A DNA stretch of 64,000 nucleotides from Limnoperna fortunei (lineage: Eukaryota > Mollusca > Bivalvia > Mytilida > Modiolidae): assembly GCA_944474755.1 (NCBI GenBank), contig OX104123.1, positions 68,317,898-68,381,897 of the forward strand, written 5' to 3'. The translations under genes and the position numbers were made by a program. This document shows, in pieces, positions 10,624-22,085 of the stretch (positions are counted from its first letter, which is position 1; every line of letters starts with the position of its first letter). The notes below the pieces were generated by a model, which saw only the letters and a list, made by a program, of their open reading frames with translations, did no database searches and was not told the origin of the DNA.

Positions 10624-10875
10624 TGGGTGCAAGTTCCTAAGCTTAGTAGTCAGTACCAGTGACCTGCATAGAAAATTGAATACCTATCGCATGATTTAGC
10701 ATAACGTTTACGTTATGAAATGTAAACACTATAAAACAAGTTTACGAAGACAATTAGAGCTTTGCGAACGATAGATTTTTGCCAGCCTTTCTATTAGAAA
10801 GTAGAAAATACTATGCATAGAAAGAAATGAGCGTACTAAGTCTTGTGATCTATTTTATGTTTATATTCATTTGAA

Positions 10876-11100
10876 ATGTTTGTTTATGATCTGCTTGATA
10901 TATTTCGTTCTAAAGCAAAAACAGAAGAAGTGGTAGCAAAACTGTTGGGTGCTGCAACGGACGAAATGAAGAGCGGGGACGATTTTGCGAATGTCCTTTG
11001 AGCTGTAAGCAAACAAGTTGAAGGTGCCAAAATGTCACAAAGCATCGTGCTTTCAACTTTAACAAAAGAGTTATGTTTTCAAAAGAAGAAATCTAACTGA
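10876..11100 (+). pseudogene. Unrecognised short coding-like ORF with internal stop
   Basis: From an ATG at 10876 an open frame of 41 codons runs to TGA at 10999-11001, then the same frame stays open for 32 more codons to a second TGA ending at 11100. The translation is charged and amphipathic (for example DLLDIFRSKAK and EEVVAKLLGAATDEM), unlike the low-complexity shadows nearby, which suggests a decayed exon. A possible splice donor GTAAGC lies at about 11006. I do not recognise the family; it could also be chance. Confidence 0.25.
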
Positions 11101-11145
11101 GATTCTAAACACACTGTAGTGCAATAATAGCTGGTACAAATGTTT

Positions 11146-12110
11146 GTTTGTTGTAGTGTACTCTCATTAGCTTGTTACCAATGTGCTTGTATTGTTGTGT
11201 ACTCACATTAGCTTGATACCGATGTGTGTGTATTTTAGTGTACTCACATTAGATTGTTACCGATGTGTGTGTATTGTAGTGTACTCACATTAGCTTGTTA
11301 CCGATGTGTGTGTATTGTAGTGTACTCACATTAGCTTGCGATGTGTGTGTAATGTAGTGTACTCACATTAGCTTGTTACCGATGTGTGTGTAATGTAGTG
11401 TACTCACATTAGCTTGTTACCGATGTGTGTGTATTGTAGTGTAATCACATTAGCTTGTTATCAATATTTATGTATTGTAGTTTACTCACGTGAGCTTGGC
11501 ACCAATGTTAATGTATTGTAGTGTAATCACATTAGCTTGTTATCAATATTTATGTATTGTAGTTTACTCACGTGAGCTTGGCACCAATGTTAATGTATTG
11601 CAGTGTACTCAAGTGAGCTTGTAACTAATGTTTATGTATTGTGTTCTCACGTGAGCTTGTATGTATTGAAGTGTACTAACGTAAGCTTTTTACCAATATT
11701 TATGTATTGTAGTGTACGCACATTAGCTTGTTACCACTGTTTGTGTATTAAGAGAGTAATCACATTAGCTTGGTACCAATTTTTATGTATTATCGTGTAA
11801 TCACATCAGCTTCTTACCAATGTTTATGTTTTGAAGTGTACTCCCATTAGCTTGTTACTAATGTTTATGTATGGTTTACTCACGTGTACGTACGTTAGCT
11901 TCTTACTAAGGTTTATTCATTGTGTACTCACGTGAGCTTGTTAATGTATTGTCGTGTACTATCGTTAGCTTGTTACCAATGTTTATGCTTTGAAGTGTAC
12001 TCACATTAGCTTGTTACCAATGTTTATTTATTGTGTACTCACGTGAGCTTGTTATCATGTTTATGTATTGTCGTGTGCCAACGTAGGCTTGTAACCTATG
12101 TTTATGAATT
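11146..12110. repeat. 41-bp minisatellite, left part
   Basis: About 23 tandem copies of a ~41-bp unit built on TGTACTCACATTAGCTTG followed by TTACCGATGTGTGTGTATTG. Copies near 11150-11460 are most alike; later copies diverge to TTTATGTATTG forms with a few short units. The array is interrupted at about 12110 and resumes at about 14945. Confidence 0.9.
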
Positions 12111-12830
12111 TTTTATATTTTTTTAAGAGATTTCAATATATTATTTACAGACATAAACAAACAATACAAAACATAACATACAAAGACATTATTTGTACAT
12201 ATCATGTTGAATATAAATATATTGTAGATTCATTTTTCTGAATATTATTAGATTGCATCTCTTATTAATTGTAACATGTTAAACCTGTCTTGCATCATTA
12301 CAGCTTTTCATTTAATTTTTGTGAATCTCAGCAATATATGCTAGAGGTAGAAACCCATATATACCAATACACATGTATAAATTAAATCCATAATATTAAT
12401 AGTAAACATGTTACAAAATATATGATATTTGTTGTCCGATGCCATCAAACCATGCAGAAAAGATTACATAATACCTACTAGTACAATATATGTACATGAT
12501 GTTCTTTTACAAGGGACCATTTTCTTTCATGTTTATATATTTTATGTTCAACTAATGCATTATTTTTTCTAAATTTTCTATTTGTTTCACTTTTTGTTTA
12601 AAAACACTAAGGTCTGTCTTGGCTTCAGTCCACTTACAGCAACGGAAGTTCAAGGAATGTACATGCGTCTTGAAAGATACCTCCTAGAATTGCTAGTTTT
12701 GGAGAAAGATCAAAAGTTGTTTACATCCAATGCTGATGAAATTCAAAAATTAAATATAGACCAAAAATTTTGAATAACTGGTCAGTCCCATTGATAATGA
12801 TATATTGAGTCTTCCTCTTTGTTACAGAAA

Positions 12831-14914
12831 TTACATAAAGTAGTGTCTTTTTCCCATCTTATATAATGATTTGTTATTTGGAAGAATATGATGAAGTAAT
12901 TTAAACTGAAAGTTTCTGAGTTTAGTATCATTAGTGGTTTTATATATATCATTAAACAATGTGAAACAATCTAACTCTAACTCGAGTTTTTGCAACCATT
13001 TCTCAATACCTTTGACATTGACATTATTTGGTAACTTCTTATCTATAAAATATGAGTATACAAATTTTGAAATATTTTGTCTACCTTTTAGATTTGATAG
13101 CAGAGGTGGTTTTAGTAATATATCTTCTTTGATCAAAGTTTTATTAATACATGTTGTGATGCCATAATATGTTAAAGCATTAATATGGACATCTTATTTG
13201 TTAAGAAACATTTGATATGTCAGGAAACTATCATTTTCATCAAGAAAATCACCTACTGTTTAATACCCTTTTCTGACATTTTTTGATGTAAAGTATATTG
13301 TTATCAAAGGTAACAATAGAGTTATACCAAACTAGATCTGATTTTGAGACTTTTTTAAACTCTCAAAATTCAGAGATGAATTCCAAACAAGTATGTTGTG
13401 TCAGAATTTTGATTTGATATTAAGTCTCTGAGCAGCATATTCACTTTAATTGCTATCCCATAAAATGTTGTCTTGAAGATACTTAATTCTAGCACATATC
13501 ATATGTTTCCAAAATGCATCATAATTCTTATCATATAGTTTGCATAACCATTGAAATTTTACAGATTTTGCATAAATTTTCTTACTTTTGTATGTTTTTC
13601 ATCCTACAAAAATTTCATAATTTTCTTTTCAATGCCATTGAGATAAGCATTATCTGGATTAGGTAAAATGCTCAGTACATATGTCAATTGTGCAATAATC
13701 AAATTTTTAATAATTGTCAGTTTACCATAAAGTGTTAAATCTCTTTTGCCAATTTTGTATAATTTCTTCTATTTTTTTCTTTTCTATGAAAACAATTTTC
13801 TTAAATCAAATATCAAATCTTTGTAAAGAGCATTTGTGAGAATAACGATGCCAAGTACCTAAATTTATCTGTAGTTATTTTTATACCTGGTGAAAAGTTA
13901 TGTGTAAATTTCTACTTTTGAATGACCAATTGGTATCCACTCAGATTTATTTAAATTTACCTTTAACCCGCTTATTTTTGACAAATTGTTTAAAAGATTA
14001 ATTAACTTCTTGATAGACTCTTCAGACCTATCTAAAATTATCTGAGTATCATCTGCATATTCAGAAAGTTTCACGTCTAATGACAATACCAAGGATCTCT
14101 GCACACAAAATGAAAAGAAAAGGAGATATAGGAGAACTTAGTCGACTTCCTCTGTCTACTCGAAATAATTCAGTTGACCATCATGCATTTAGGACACAAC
14201 TTGATACATTTGTAAATAATATGTTAACCCATTTCTTGACAGATTGACCAAAAATTAAAATAGTTCAGATATTTATGTAAAAACTTCCAACTGAGTGTAT
14301 CAAAAGCTTTTTCAAAATCAACTGATAGTATTATGCATGATAAATCTTCTTTTTCCACTGTTTCTATAATTTCAATAATATTTCTTATGTTATCACCTAT
14401 ATACAGAAGCGTATTAGGGCCACATTATTTTTTTATTTTTTAATTTGTCGACTTTAATCTTGGAAATTCCAACTTTAATCATGAAAATTCCAACTTTATT
14501 CTTGGAATAATGAACTTTAATCTTGGAAATTCCAATAAAAATATTAAATGTGGCAATATACGCTTTTGTACCTATATACCTATCTTTCACAAAGACAGTC
14601 TGGTCTGTTTGAATGTTTGTAAGGACCTTTTTCAATTTGAGAGCTAAACATTTGGTCATCAACATATATTCAATATTCAAGAGAGATATAGTTCTCCAGT
14701 TTTGTAGCTGCTTTGTATCTTTATCAGCGTTTGGTAGTAAAGTTATGATACTCTGTGTCTGTGAAATGTACATTTCGCCATAGTCATAGCTATATTGGAA
14801 AGAGTCAGTAATAGACATCAATGACATCCTTCCAGAAAATCTTATAAACTTCTGCTGGTATTCCGTCTGTACTTGGGGATTTGCCATTTTTAAATTTTGT
14901 AATTGCCAAAACAC
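12831..14914 (-). pseudogene. L1-clade reverse transcriptase, decayed
   Basis: Read on the minus strand across frameshifts, the order is that of an L1/Tx1-type polymerase: a DGIPAEVYK-like entry, LQNWRTISLLNIEYMLMTK (motif preceding the palm), QTVFVKDRYIG, LSVDFEKAFDTLSW (motif A, minus of about 14290-14335), SPISPFLFILCAE (about 14120), KLSEYADDTQIILD with the catalytic YADD (about 14035-14060), then ISGLKVNLNKSE. A later segment at 12831-13136 resembles the C-terminal region (TKLRNFQFKLLHHILPNN). At least two frameshifts and the nested MITE break it. Function when alive: target-primed reverse transcription in the nucleus. The clade assignment rests on motif spelling. Confidence 0.75.
14403..14569. 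mobile_element. 167-bp hAT-like MITE with exact 8-bp target duplication
   Basis: The terminal inverted repeats begin ACAGAAGCGTAT and ACAAAAGCGTAT (right end read inverted) and extend with GCCACATT in both. ACCTATAT is duplicated exactly at 14395-14402 and 14570-14577. Removing the element and one duplicate restores the LINE reading frame at FVKDRYIGDN, which confirms the boundaries. The inside holds tandem ~22-bp repeats of CTTTAATCTTGGAAATTCCAA type. The 8-bp duplication is the hAT (or P) size; no transposase is encoded. Confidence 0.85.
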
Positions 14915-14944
14915 ACTAATCTTTAGTAATAATACCTTCTAATC

Positions 14945-15055
14945 TTTATGTATTGTGTACTCACTTGAGATTATTATCAATGTTTATGTATTGTAGTGCA
15001 ATCACATAAGCTAGCTATTAATGTTTATGTATTGAAGTGTACATACGTTAAGGTT
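14945..15055. repeat. 41-bp minisatellite, right remnant
   Basis: Three divergent copies of the unit (TTTATGTATTG spaced by GTACTCAC or GCAATCAC) resume after the LINE. Confidence 0.8.
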
Positions 15056-16640
15056 TTTTGCCTTTATATTTTATTTTGGGTGCTTATTCTATTTTAATTT
15101 GTTATTGAAACAATGGCTTGCACCGAAAATTTATAATTTGTTTATACTGGCATGGTATTGATCAAAAATGTTTGCTTAGCGCTTACAAATGTAAATGTTC
15201 TGTGTAAACTGTTGTCTTTGAATAACAGGTTAATCTTTTTAAAAATTTTCACTTCGTAAACTAAAAAGCGAGTAATAAATTAAATTATAGCATTGTTGTC
15301 TTCTCATTTCGTTTTTATTTGTCTGTTTACTATGATTTCATTATTAAATTATATCCCGTTTCAATGGAAAGATCTTGTTGCTATTGTTTTGAGCATGTTT
15401 TTTTCCAACACTTTTCTGCTTAAAAACAACATCAAATATCATTTTGCTGCTTTGCAACAATTAATGGCACTGAGGTATATTTGAATTTACCCTGTAAACA
15501 ACTGATGAGCAGCAAAAAAAAACTACGATGCTACTTCACACGTTATGTTGAAAAATTAAGGTGAGTGTTTTTAGTTATTTTCATTGTAAAATTCAACAAA
15601 ATCTTTAATGTTCAATAGTCTGAATGTTGTAAATAGCTAGGGTATTCAACAGTGGTCATCTTAAGACATGATATTTTTAAGGGGACATGGTGACAATACG
15701 GTACGCTCTGATCTTGTTAGTTTAACACTACGATACTTGCTGGGACGACAAATTATGAAAACCTTTGGTCTTACCATTGGTCATCTTAATATTTGACCTT
15801 CAAAATGGCATCAAGGTCAAATTTTTGTTCAAACTCAAGTACATGTTTACAAAAGTGCCAAGCAGGCATGATTTTTTAGATGTAAAACAACATAACCATT
15901 TTATTGTAAGCCATTCACGATTTTCAAAAGTCTTTTTCGGTTTAAGTGTTCTTAGCAACCATGGAGGGATTCATGCAAAGAATTTTACAGGAATCTTGGA
16001 AGTACCTTCCAAATGTTTGCAACAATTAGCAGTTGTAGTAGTAGTGTAAGTAGTAGTTAGTATTACAGAAATCCACACATCGGACAACAGGGGGACGTTT
16101 TGTAGAGTGTCACTCACTAATTAAAGATGTAGCTAAAATTAGGGCCATAGGAGCTGCTCGAAAATGCAAAATTGTCTGTCCATTTCCAACTGTTCATACT
16201 TTCAGAGACAATGAAAATTTCCTTTTTCGACTGTGCCATTCCCTGATTGATTTATTGTTGTTCAGGTTCTAGAATTTAAGCCCATGTTGTTGAAAGATAA
16301 ACAAACATTGAGAACATATATTGAGAGAGGTGGGTGTGTGAAATGATAAATAAATGACTGACATCAAATTCCTACTTCCCCAACATGACCTACGTACTCA
16401 AGTAAATCTAGTTAGACTCACTTATCCCTTTGCAATACAGTCAACTTTGTAAATTAATATATTTCCATTTATCCTACTTCAGATTAACCCTTTACTACTT
16501 AAACTTTGCCAAATTTCATGCTTAAGTCAATTTTCTAAGATTGATCTAAAATTAAAGCACTTTAATATACGTCCGAGGAAACACTTTTAAGCTATTGAAA
16601 CAGGACTAATTAGCTCTCTCCCTTTATTTGTGTATGCCAA
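15056..16640. other. No gene recognised
   Basis: AT-rich sequence with reading frames under 100 codons that resemble nothing known to me, for example 15765-16049. A short GTAGTAGTAGTGTAAGTAGTAG run sits at about 16034. Confidence 0.5.
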
Positions 16641-16649
16641 ATGTATTGA

Positions 16650-16880
16650 CCAAAACACGCTTAAGGTCGTGAAGTTGTTTTAGACATTAACCTACTGAAA
16701 ACTTAGCGGATTCGAGTCTATCTGTGGGCAAAGTGTGCTCGATTCCAATCTTAATTTACAAGGACTGCCATTTTTCCTACCGCTGGTTGGAATTTTCACT
16801 TGGGTATTACGGCCTCTGCACGTCGTGACATAGCTGAAAATTGCTGAAATTGGCATTAAACACCATTCCAACACACTACT
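16650..16880 (+). mobile_element. tRNA-derived SINE, diverged copy
   Basis: The body aligns by eye with the better copy at 44705-44975: a box-B-like GGATTCGAGTC at about 16709, then CTCGATTCCAATCTTAATT, CAAGGACTGCC, TATTACGGCCT, and the tail CATAGCTGAAAATTGCTG followed by GGCATTAAACACCA. The 5' tRNA head is poorly preserved and the tail lacks a long microsatellite. Confidence 0.7.
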
Positions 16881-16976
16881 ACCTTACTAAAGGAAGAATG
16901 AAACCAATGGGCACACGCTGTTTTGTAAATACCTTTTATACAGTGTCAGTAATCAAAAAGACATGGAATAAACTAG

Positions 16977-17410
16977 ATGAACATTCATACCAGTACAGAA
17001 ACCTTGTCTAAATTTTTCAGACGTCTTATTAAAGACAAGAAGATAGCAGAAGCTAGGTCCTTTAATGTTACATATAGATATATTGATTATGTCCTTTTAA
17101 GTACCAACCCTAATTTCCTGAATAGTTTCGGTTACTATATCCCTAAGAACTGGACATTACAGAAACAAAAGAAAGGCTTCATCTACATAATTGGACATGC
17201 AGCAATATTCTAGCTTATCCTGCATACGGTGTCTATATTTCTCAATTGATCAGTTATGCAAGAGTATACTGGTTTTTGCAAACGTCACCTATTCTTTTTT
17301 TTTCGAAGAACTTATAAACCAAGTTACAAGAAACAAAGAATCAGCGCCTTTAATAAGTTTTATTATAGATATTGTCGAAAAATATTTTTTCCAGTATGGT
17401 TGCAGATAGT
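16977..17410 (+). pseudogene. Decayed reverse transcriptase fragment
   Basis: Two pieces in different frames look like consecutive parts of one reverse transcriptase family common in invertebrate genomes. The first has ARSFNVTYRYIDYVL (about 17055-17100), where I would expect TYRYIDDVL, so the second catalytic aspartate is replaced by Y. The second has AYPAYGVYISQLISYARVY (about 17213-17270), and a later RISAFNKFYYRY-like stretch. Frameshifts and stops separate them. I am confident it is an RT remnant, less so of the clade (DIRS- or Penelope-like from memory). Confidence 0.55.
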
Positions 17411-17451
17411 TCTCAATTTTTAAAATCAGTCTACACTACATATGTTTGTTA

Positions 17452-17725
17452 GATACACCTATTACTGACTAGTGGTATATGATACCCATCCAAATTAATC
17501 AACTCACATGCAACAGTAATGAAAGCTGAGGTTTAGCATGCCATAAAATCTGGTTTTACCCACCATTTCTTTTGAAATTCCAGTACCAAGTCAAAACTAT
17601 TGCTGTAGTTACTAATATGTTTGTTGTTGGTTCTGGAGTTTGCCGTTTCTATAACTTTGGTTTGTGGATTCTTTTTTTACAGCTTCCTCAGTGTGCGTCA
17701 TTTTGTTGTTACATTCATTAAATAT
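17452..17725 (+). repeat. Dispersed repeat with TATTACTGACTAGTGGTAT start, copy A
   Basis: TATTACTGACTAGTGGTAT, then GCATGCCATAAA, TTTCTTTTGAAAT and TTGTTGTTGGTTCTGGAGTTTG recur in this order at 56092-56325, and the later half recurs at 43790-44000. Probably a non-autonomous element; no terminal repeats identified. Confidence 0.55.
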
Positions 17726-18049
17726 AGAATGCTAAATGTGGAAACGCATTCTAGATATCCCTTGTTAAAGAAGACGTGAAGCATCACTTACTCATTATTG
17801 CCGACTCTTCAGTACCTCAGGTAATAAGTTTTAACTGCGTCTCTAGCTACTCACATCACTGAGTTAAAATATCGTCTTTGACATTTTACAATTATATTTT
17901 TTTTTTCTTGTTTAACATTTTAAACGTTTTTCTACAATCATGTTCTCGAAATCAATTGTTTCAGTATCTTTTTGTCAACACTTGAACTGTCCAATGACTT
18001 TGCACTAACAGATATTAATATGCATACTAACATATCCAGCATGAGATAC

Positions 18050-18420
18050 CTTTGTCGGAGAGCTTTTCTACTGGATTTGTATAAATGTACCCCTCCTTCG
18101 ATATTGACCTTCATCGTATTTATCTGAAATCAAATTGTGTTGCTGGACCTGTTTTCGTGGGTGTTCGTTCTGAGGTACCGATAGAAGGTATTTCATTGTT
18201 ATTAGGTAATGACTTAGCGGGGAAGAAGGTAATTGCTTACCCCATTGTAACTTTTAATCCAGCCGTAGATGAGACATGAAGTGAAGATGATAATAACCTG
18301 TATTCAGCATATGAGGTTACCATACTATGTCCAAAAGACAAGATGGTAATGCTTCTGTAGACCTTTCTGTTACTTTAATTGCAAATTTTGAAAGTATGTT
18401 TACTCCAACTGTTTAAAAAT
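18050..18420 (+). pseudogene. Ty3/gypsy pol fragment: protease C-terminal half
   Basis: The frame at 18085-18279 carries PIEGISLLLGNDLAGKKV, matching the ILGNDLA motif near the end of gypsy retropepsins, preceded by IDLHRIYLKSNCVAGPVFVGVR. The catalytic DTG lies upstream and is not found. A frameshift follows; the linker between protease and RT can then be read to about 18415. The polymerase and RNase H that should follow are missing. Confidence 0.65.
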
Positions 18421-18594
18421 TAGATGAAGAAAAATATCCTCAGAATAAAAGCAACTTATCATAAAGCAGATTAATGACCCGGAAGTTGGGCAGAGAAAAG
18501 AAAGTGAATACCAGCCAGAATCTCACGTAGCCTTGGAAAGATTTCATCATGACTTTTAGAATATGAGGATATTTGGTTTAAATTTTGAGAGAGA

Positions 18595-18985
18595 GTGGAA
18601 TGGATGTTTATTTTCCTTCTGTTTACTACAAGAGAGGCTGTTCAGGAATCTCGTGATTTTAATATGTTCGAGTCGGTGGTTGGTCACATGGTTAACGGTC
18701 CTTTGAAATTAGTTAAGGAAAGATGGCTTAATGAACACACTGACTTGAACATTTGTAACTTTGTGTCTAAAATAAAAAAAATATGCTTTAACAAAGATGC
18801 CACAAACAGTGGTTTCAAGATTTGTGATAAGGTGGTTGTAATATTGCCAGTTCGTGGTCATCCGTTACAGGCTATATATTGTGAGCCATATGAGAATGAA
18901 ATTAATGATTTAAATTAATTGTTAAAATTCCATGCCGGCAAAAATGCCATGTATATGTATTCAAACCAAATGTTAAACGCATTAC
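18595..18985 (+). pseudogene. Ty3/gypsy pol fragment: integrase C-terminal region
   Basis: The frame at 18595-18918 reads EWMFIFLLFTTREAVQES, ESVVGHMVNGPLKLVKERWL and FKICDKVVVILPVRGHPLQA. This corresponds to the end of the integrase core and the downstream GPY/F-like region of gypsy elements. KCHVYVFKPNV can be read in another frame at about 18945-18975, as expected for the pol terminus. The DDE residues are upstream of the remaining part. The direct junction to the protease at about 18420-18590 implies a deletion of several kb. Confidence 0.7.
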
Positions 18986-19275
18986 TTTTTGTGATAGTAA
19001 ACTAGTTTCTTCTCGTCCAACTCATGCCAATCCATGGAACTATTGGCTATTACAGAAAGTTTTCTACAAATTGTTTAAATGTTTTAGCTCAATTTTTATA
19101 TATGTATATTTATATTTTTGTTTCATTGTAACCAATGTATATATATTTTATTAATTTTTCATTGCATTCAACATTTTCATCACCACCACTTTTCATGTTT
19201 GTATGTAATGTATTTATTTTTTGTATGTATGTATTCATTTTCATTTTCATTCAAACGTTTTCTTAAGAGGGGATG

Positions 19276-19941
19276 TGTTATGAGATACTTGTTTGTTTGG
19301 CCTTGGATGTAAATTTAATATTTGTTTGGCCTTATATTTGTTTTCAACAAAACTTCATCAATAAATTGCATTGTTATCTTTAACATTGATTGTTATTTGT
19401 TTATTCGAGAAAAAGAATATTCTTGAACTGTTAATTATGCAATAAGTCAGGTACAAAAACAACAGCATTCCGTGAACTACTAAATTCTGGAATATTCATT
19501 TTGGAGATGTATGCAAAAGACGGGTGCAGATTTAAAGGACATATTTTGGAATAACTTTCATTTGTATTATTGGAGACAGATTTTATTTGAGCTTCATATG
19601 TGTGATTGGAGACAGATTTTGTTTTTGACTTTCATTCGTATAGAAGAAAATAACATTTTTATATTAGATACTTCATTAATATTGCACTTAATATTTCGTA
19701 CTAGTGGACTTATATTTTCCGGACTGTTGGAAATTTAACTTATCGTGGATACCACAGTTGGAAGTTCGATTGTACAATTCACTTTGGACACCGATTGGAA
19801 ATTTGGAAGACAGCTAAGTAAACAGTTTACTCTATTATTGTAATTAATAAAGTGTAATTAATTATAATTGATTAACAATTAAATTGTACTTTGTATTTGT
19901 CTTTTGTTTGCTAAATTTAAAGGTTATTTCTACTTGTAACA
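19276..19941 (+). repeat. Candidate 3' LTR of the gypsy element
   Basis: The purine-rich tract AAGAGGGGA (about 19266-19273) immediately precedes TGTTATGAGATACTTG, and a matching end CTTGTAACA lies at 19941, giving TGTTA...TAACA ends and a length of 666 bp. AATAAA polyadenylation-like signals occur at about 19361 and 19845. No 5' LTR is visible upstream, so the element is truncated. The boundary is a proposal. Confidence 0.5.
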
Positions 19942-21220
19942 AGATATTTATACCATTCAGTTGCAAATAAAGTCCTCTTTACATAATAAATTAATGATAA
20001 AGCCTACATAACTTTTTCATGCAGAACATGAGTAATTTATTTGATTTACTTAACTGTCTAACATTAATATGCATTTATGTGGTTTAAACTAAAATTAAAT
20101 GTCATCTAACATAAAACAGTATAAGATAGTATAGATCTGTGACCAATTGTATGTTTACCGATGACCCCATTTTACACTCAATTTCTTTTGCGGTAAATGT
20201 ATAAATACTGATTTCTTAAAAAGTTCACCAAAACTTAAATCTTGCAAGATCAGACAAACATTTGACCAGTTTCAAATATTTATTTCATTCCGAAGCTTAT
20301 ACATACAAAAAATGTACACATCTTATCAGTACTGAACCACGTGACGTTCTAAATATTTCCTGTTATCTTGTACACAACTGATCCCTTGTCACTAGTACAT
20401 TCTACCCACAATTTTAGGTATGTATTAAATAGTTTTTGAAATACTGTTTTGTTAGCAAAAGTCAAGATCGTTTAATTAATTTAGTGATTCTTTGCTTACA
20501 AAATTGTCAATCATTTGTGATTAGTACACACAAAAGGAAGTAACAAACTGTTTAAGTATGTTTCTGACAATAATGACTGTTTTAACAGTAAATGAATATA
20601 CATGATGTCACATTTCTGTAAACATATAGCAGTTTGTATATGGTATTTATATACTGTAAATGTTTGATGATTTTATTATTGCAAATACTATGATCAGCCC
20701 ACTTCGATACGGGTGTACAACATTATGTGTAATTGTTCATACAGAATTTTTATCTAGAATTTAAATATTGAATTGATAATATGATAATAACACAGATTTA
20801 GACTAATGCTTTATTTTGATTATCTATAATGTCAATAACACCCTTATTTAATCTTTATTTATATTTCTTTCCCTTGCATAAATAACAGTATCCCCTAAAC
20901 CCTTTTATATGAAATAACTAAGATAATGAACTTTATACAAAGTAATTTATTTCTGTTTAATGTAAACATTCAATGACACATTATTTCTCCGGTCGAACAT
21001 CATTCTTTACAAATACCTTTCCGATATGTTCAAACGTACCCAAAAGCGAGCACGCTATTGAGCAACAAAACATATTTATAATTAGTTCTAGATCCACAAC
21101 AGAAGCAAACAAATTAAAATGTATAGTCTATTTATTATTAAGATATTATCCACAATCAAAAAATAGCTCATCAAGAGATGACTATTACCAAGTAATAATT
21201 GTTCCAACATAAATAGCATA
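19942..21220. other. No gene recognised
   Basis: AT-rich intergenic sequence. I see no repeat family or convincing reading frame. Confidence 0.5.
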
Positions 21221-21345
21221 AAAACCGACAGAACAACAAGACCTGAAAGTCAATGGACGATTACAAATCCGGATTTAAACTCAAAACAAAAATAAAAAAA
21301 CTAAACAAGAAGAATTTGAATAACCCAAACTCAATAAAACCATTT
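21221..21345. repeat. Dispersed repeat, copy B
   Basis: Second copy of the repeat at 10491-10623, sharing ACAACAAGACCTGAAAGTCA, GGACGATTACAAA and AACTCAATAAAACCA. Confidence 0.55.
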
Positions 21346-21650
21346 CTAAACTCTGGTGTTTAGGACGAATAAGCAGAGCTAACCAGTCACGTTTCTCATG
21401 GCCAAGAGTCAAATCGATAATATGAAAGACCACCTTAATATTTCTGATAATATTTGAGGGTAGGATTTCCCGTAAGTAGTCAACAGCAGTGATTCGAAAG
21501 ATATTTTGTACATGTGTAAAATAGCTGAACTGTCTATTCTGTCATGTCTTGCAATATTATGTGATGACGATTAACAAGAAATATGTTCAAATCTTCCTGG
21601 AACTCCAGATTCTGCCAATATTTACATTGAAATGCGTGTCATTTACATCT

Positions 21651-22085
21651 TATATTCCATCGCCAAATGAAAAAAATACTTTAAGCATTTAGAGTTAAAC
21701 GCCATTGATGAGTCTTAAGTAGACGAAACGCGCGTCTGGCGTAATGAATTTGTCATCTTGGTAATTTTGATTACATCTTGTTGGAATATTTGAGCTAAGC
21801 CAAGTAACAGCACGGCACGTCCGCGAGTGGCGGACTGGGAATCAACTATTTTGGGTTCAGTTGGAGTGAGAAAGTTTAAGATCAATATGTTATGACTTGT
21901 TTACGTCATTTATTTATATTGACATTCAATGACTAAGGCCATTCGTTGGTTCGTCTTTGTCTAATTTTTTGACAAGAAACATCGTTTGTATCGTTGCATA
22001 ATCTTCTAAACTTGTATATTATTTTTTGTTTAATATGCTGTATCGTCATGTTTGTCGATCCGATACGTAATAAGTTTACTGGTTA
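21651..22085 (+). repeat. Solitary diverged copy of the hammerhead satellite unit
   Basis: Runs from TTATATTCCATCGCCAAATG to AATAAGTTTACTGGTTA, nearly a whole unit. It lacks the ~44-bp segment (GGTAGACTC to CCCAGTGGACTTA) that would join unit end to unit start in the array. Scattered substitutions and small indels separate it from the array. No clear target duplication was found. Confidence 0.9.
21699..21742 (+). ncRNA. Hammerhead ribozyme, solitary copy, C3U variant
   Basis: Stems I, II and III and GAAA are preserved, but the core begins TTGATGA instead of CTGATGA. C3 normally pairs with G8, the general acid, so this copy is predicted to be impaired. The site corresponding to the cut follows C21736. 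Confidence 0.8.

Larger units (their letters stand above)
12111..14944 (-). mobile_element. L1-like non-LTR retrotransposon, 5'-truncated, inserted in the minisatellite
   Basis: The element lies on the minus strand with its A-rich 3' end near 12111 and its 5' truncation point near 14944, where the reverse transcriptase begins. Minisatellite sequence flanks both sides. TTTATGAATT (12101-12110) and TTTATGTATT (14945-14954) could be a 10-bp target duplication, but the host repeat makes this ambiguous. The endonuclease and ORF1 are absent. A MITE is nested at 14403-14569. Confidence 0.75.

Noticed and set aside
10999..11001. TGA as selenocysteine in the short ORF
   Set aside because: No SECIS-like structure was seen downstream and the peptide has no selenoprotein motif.
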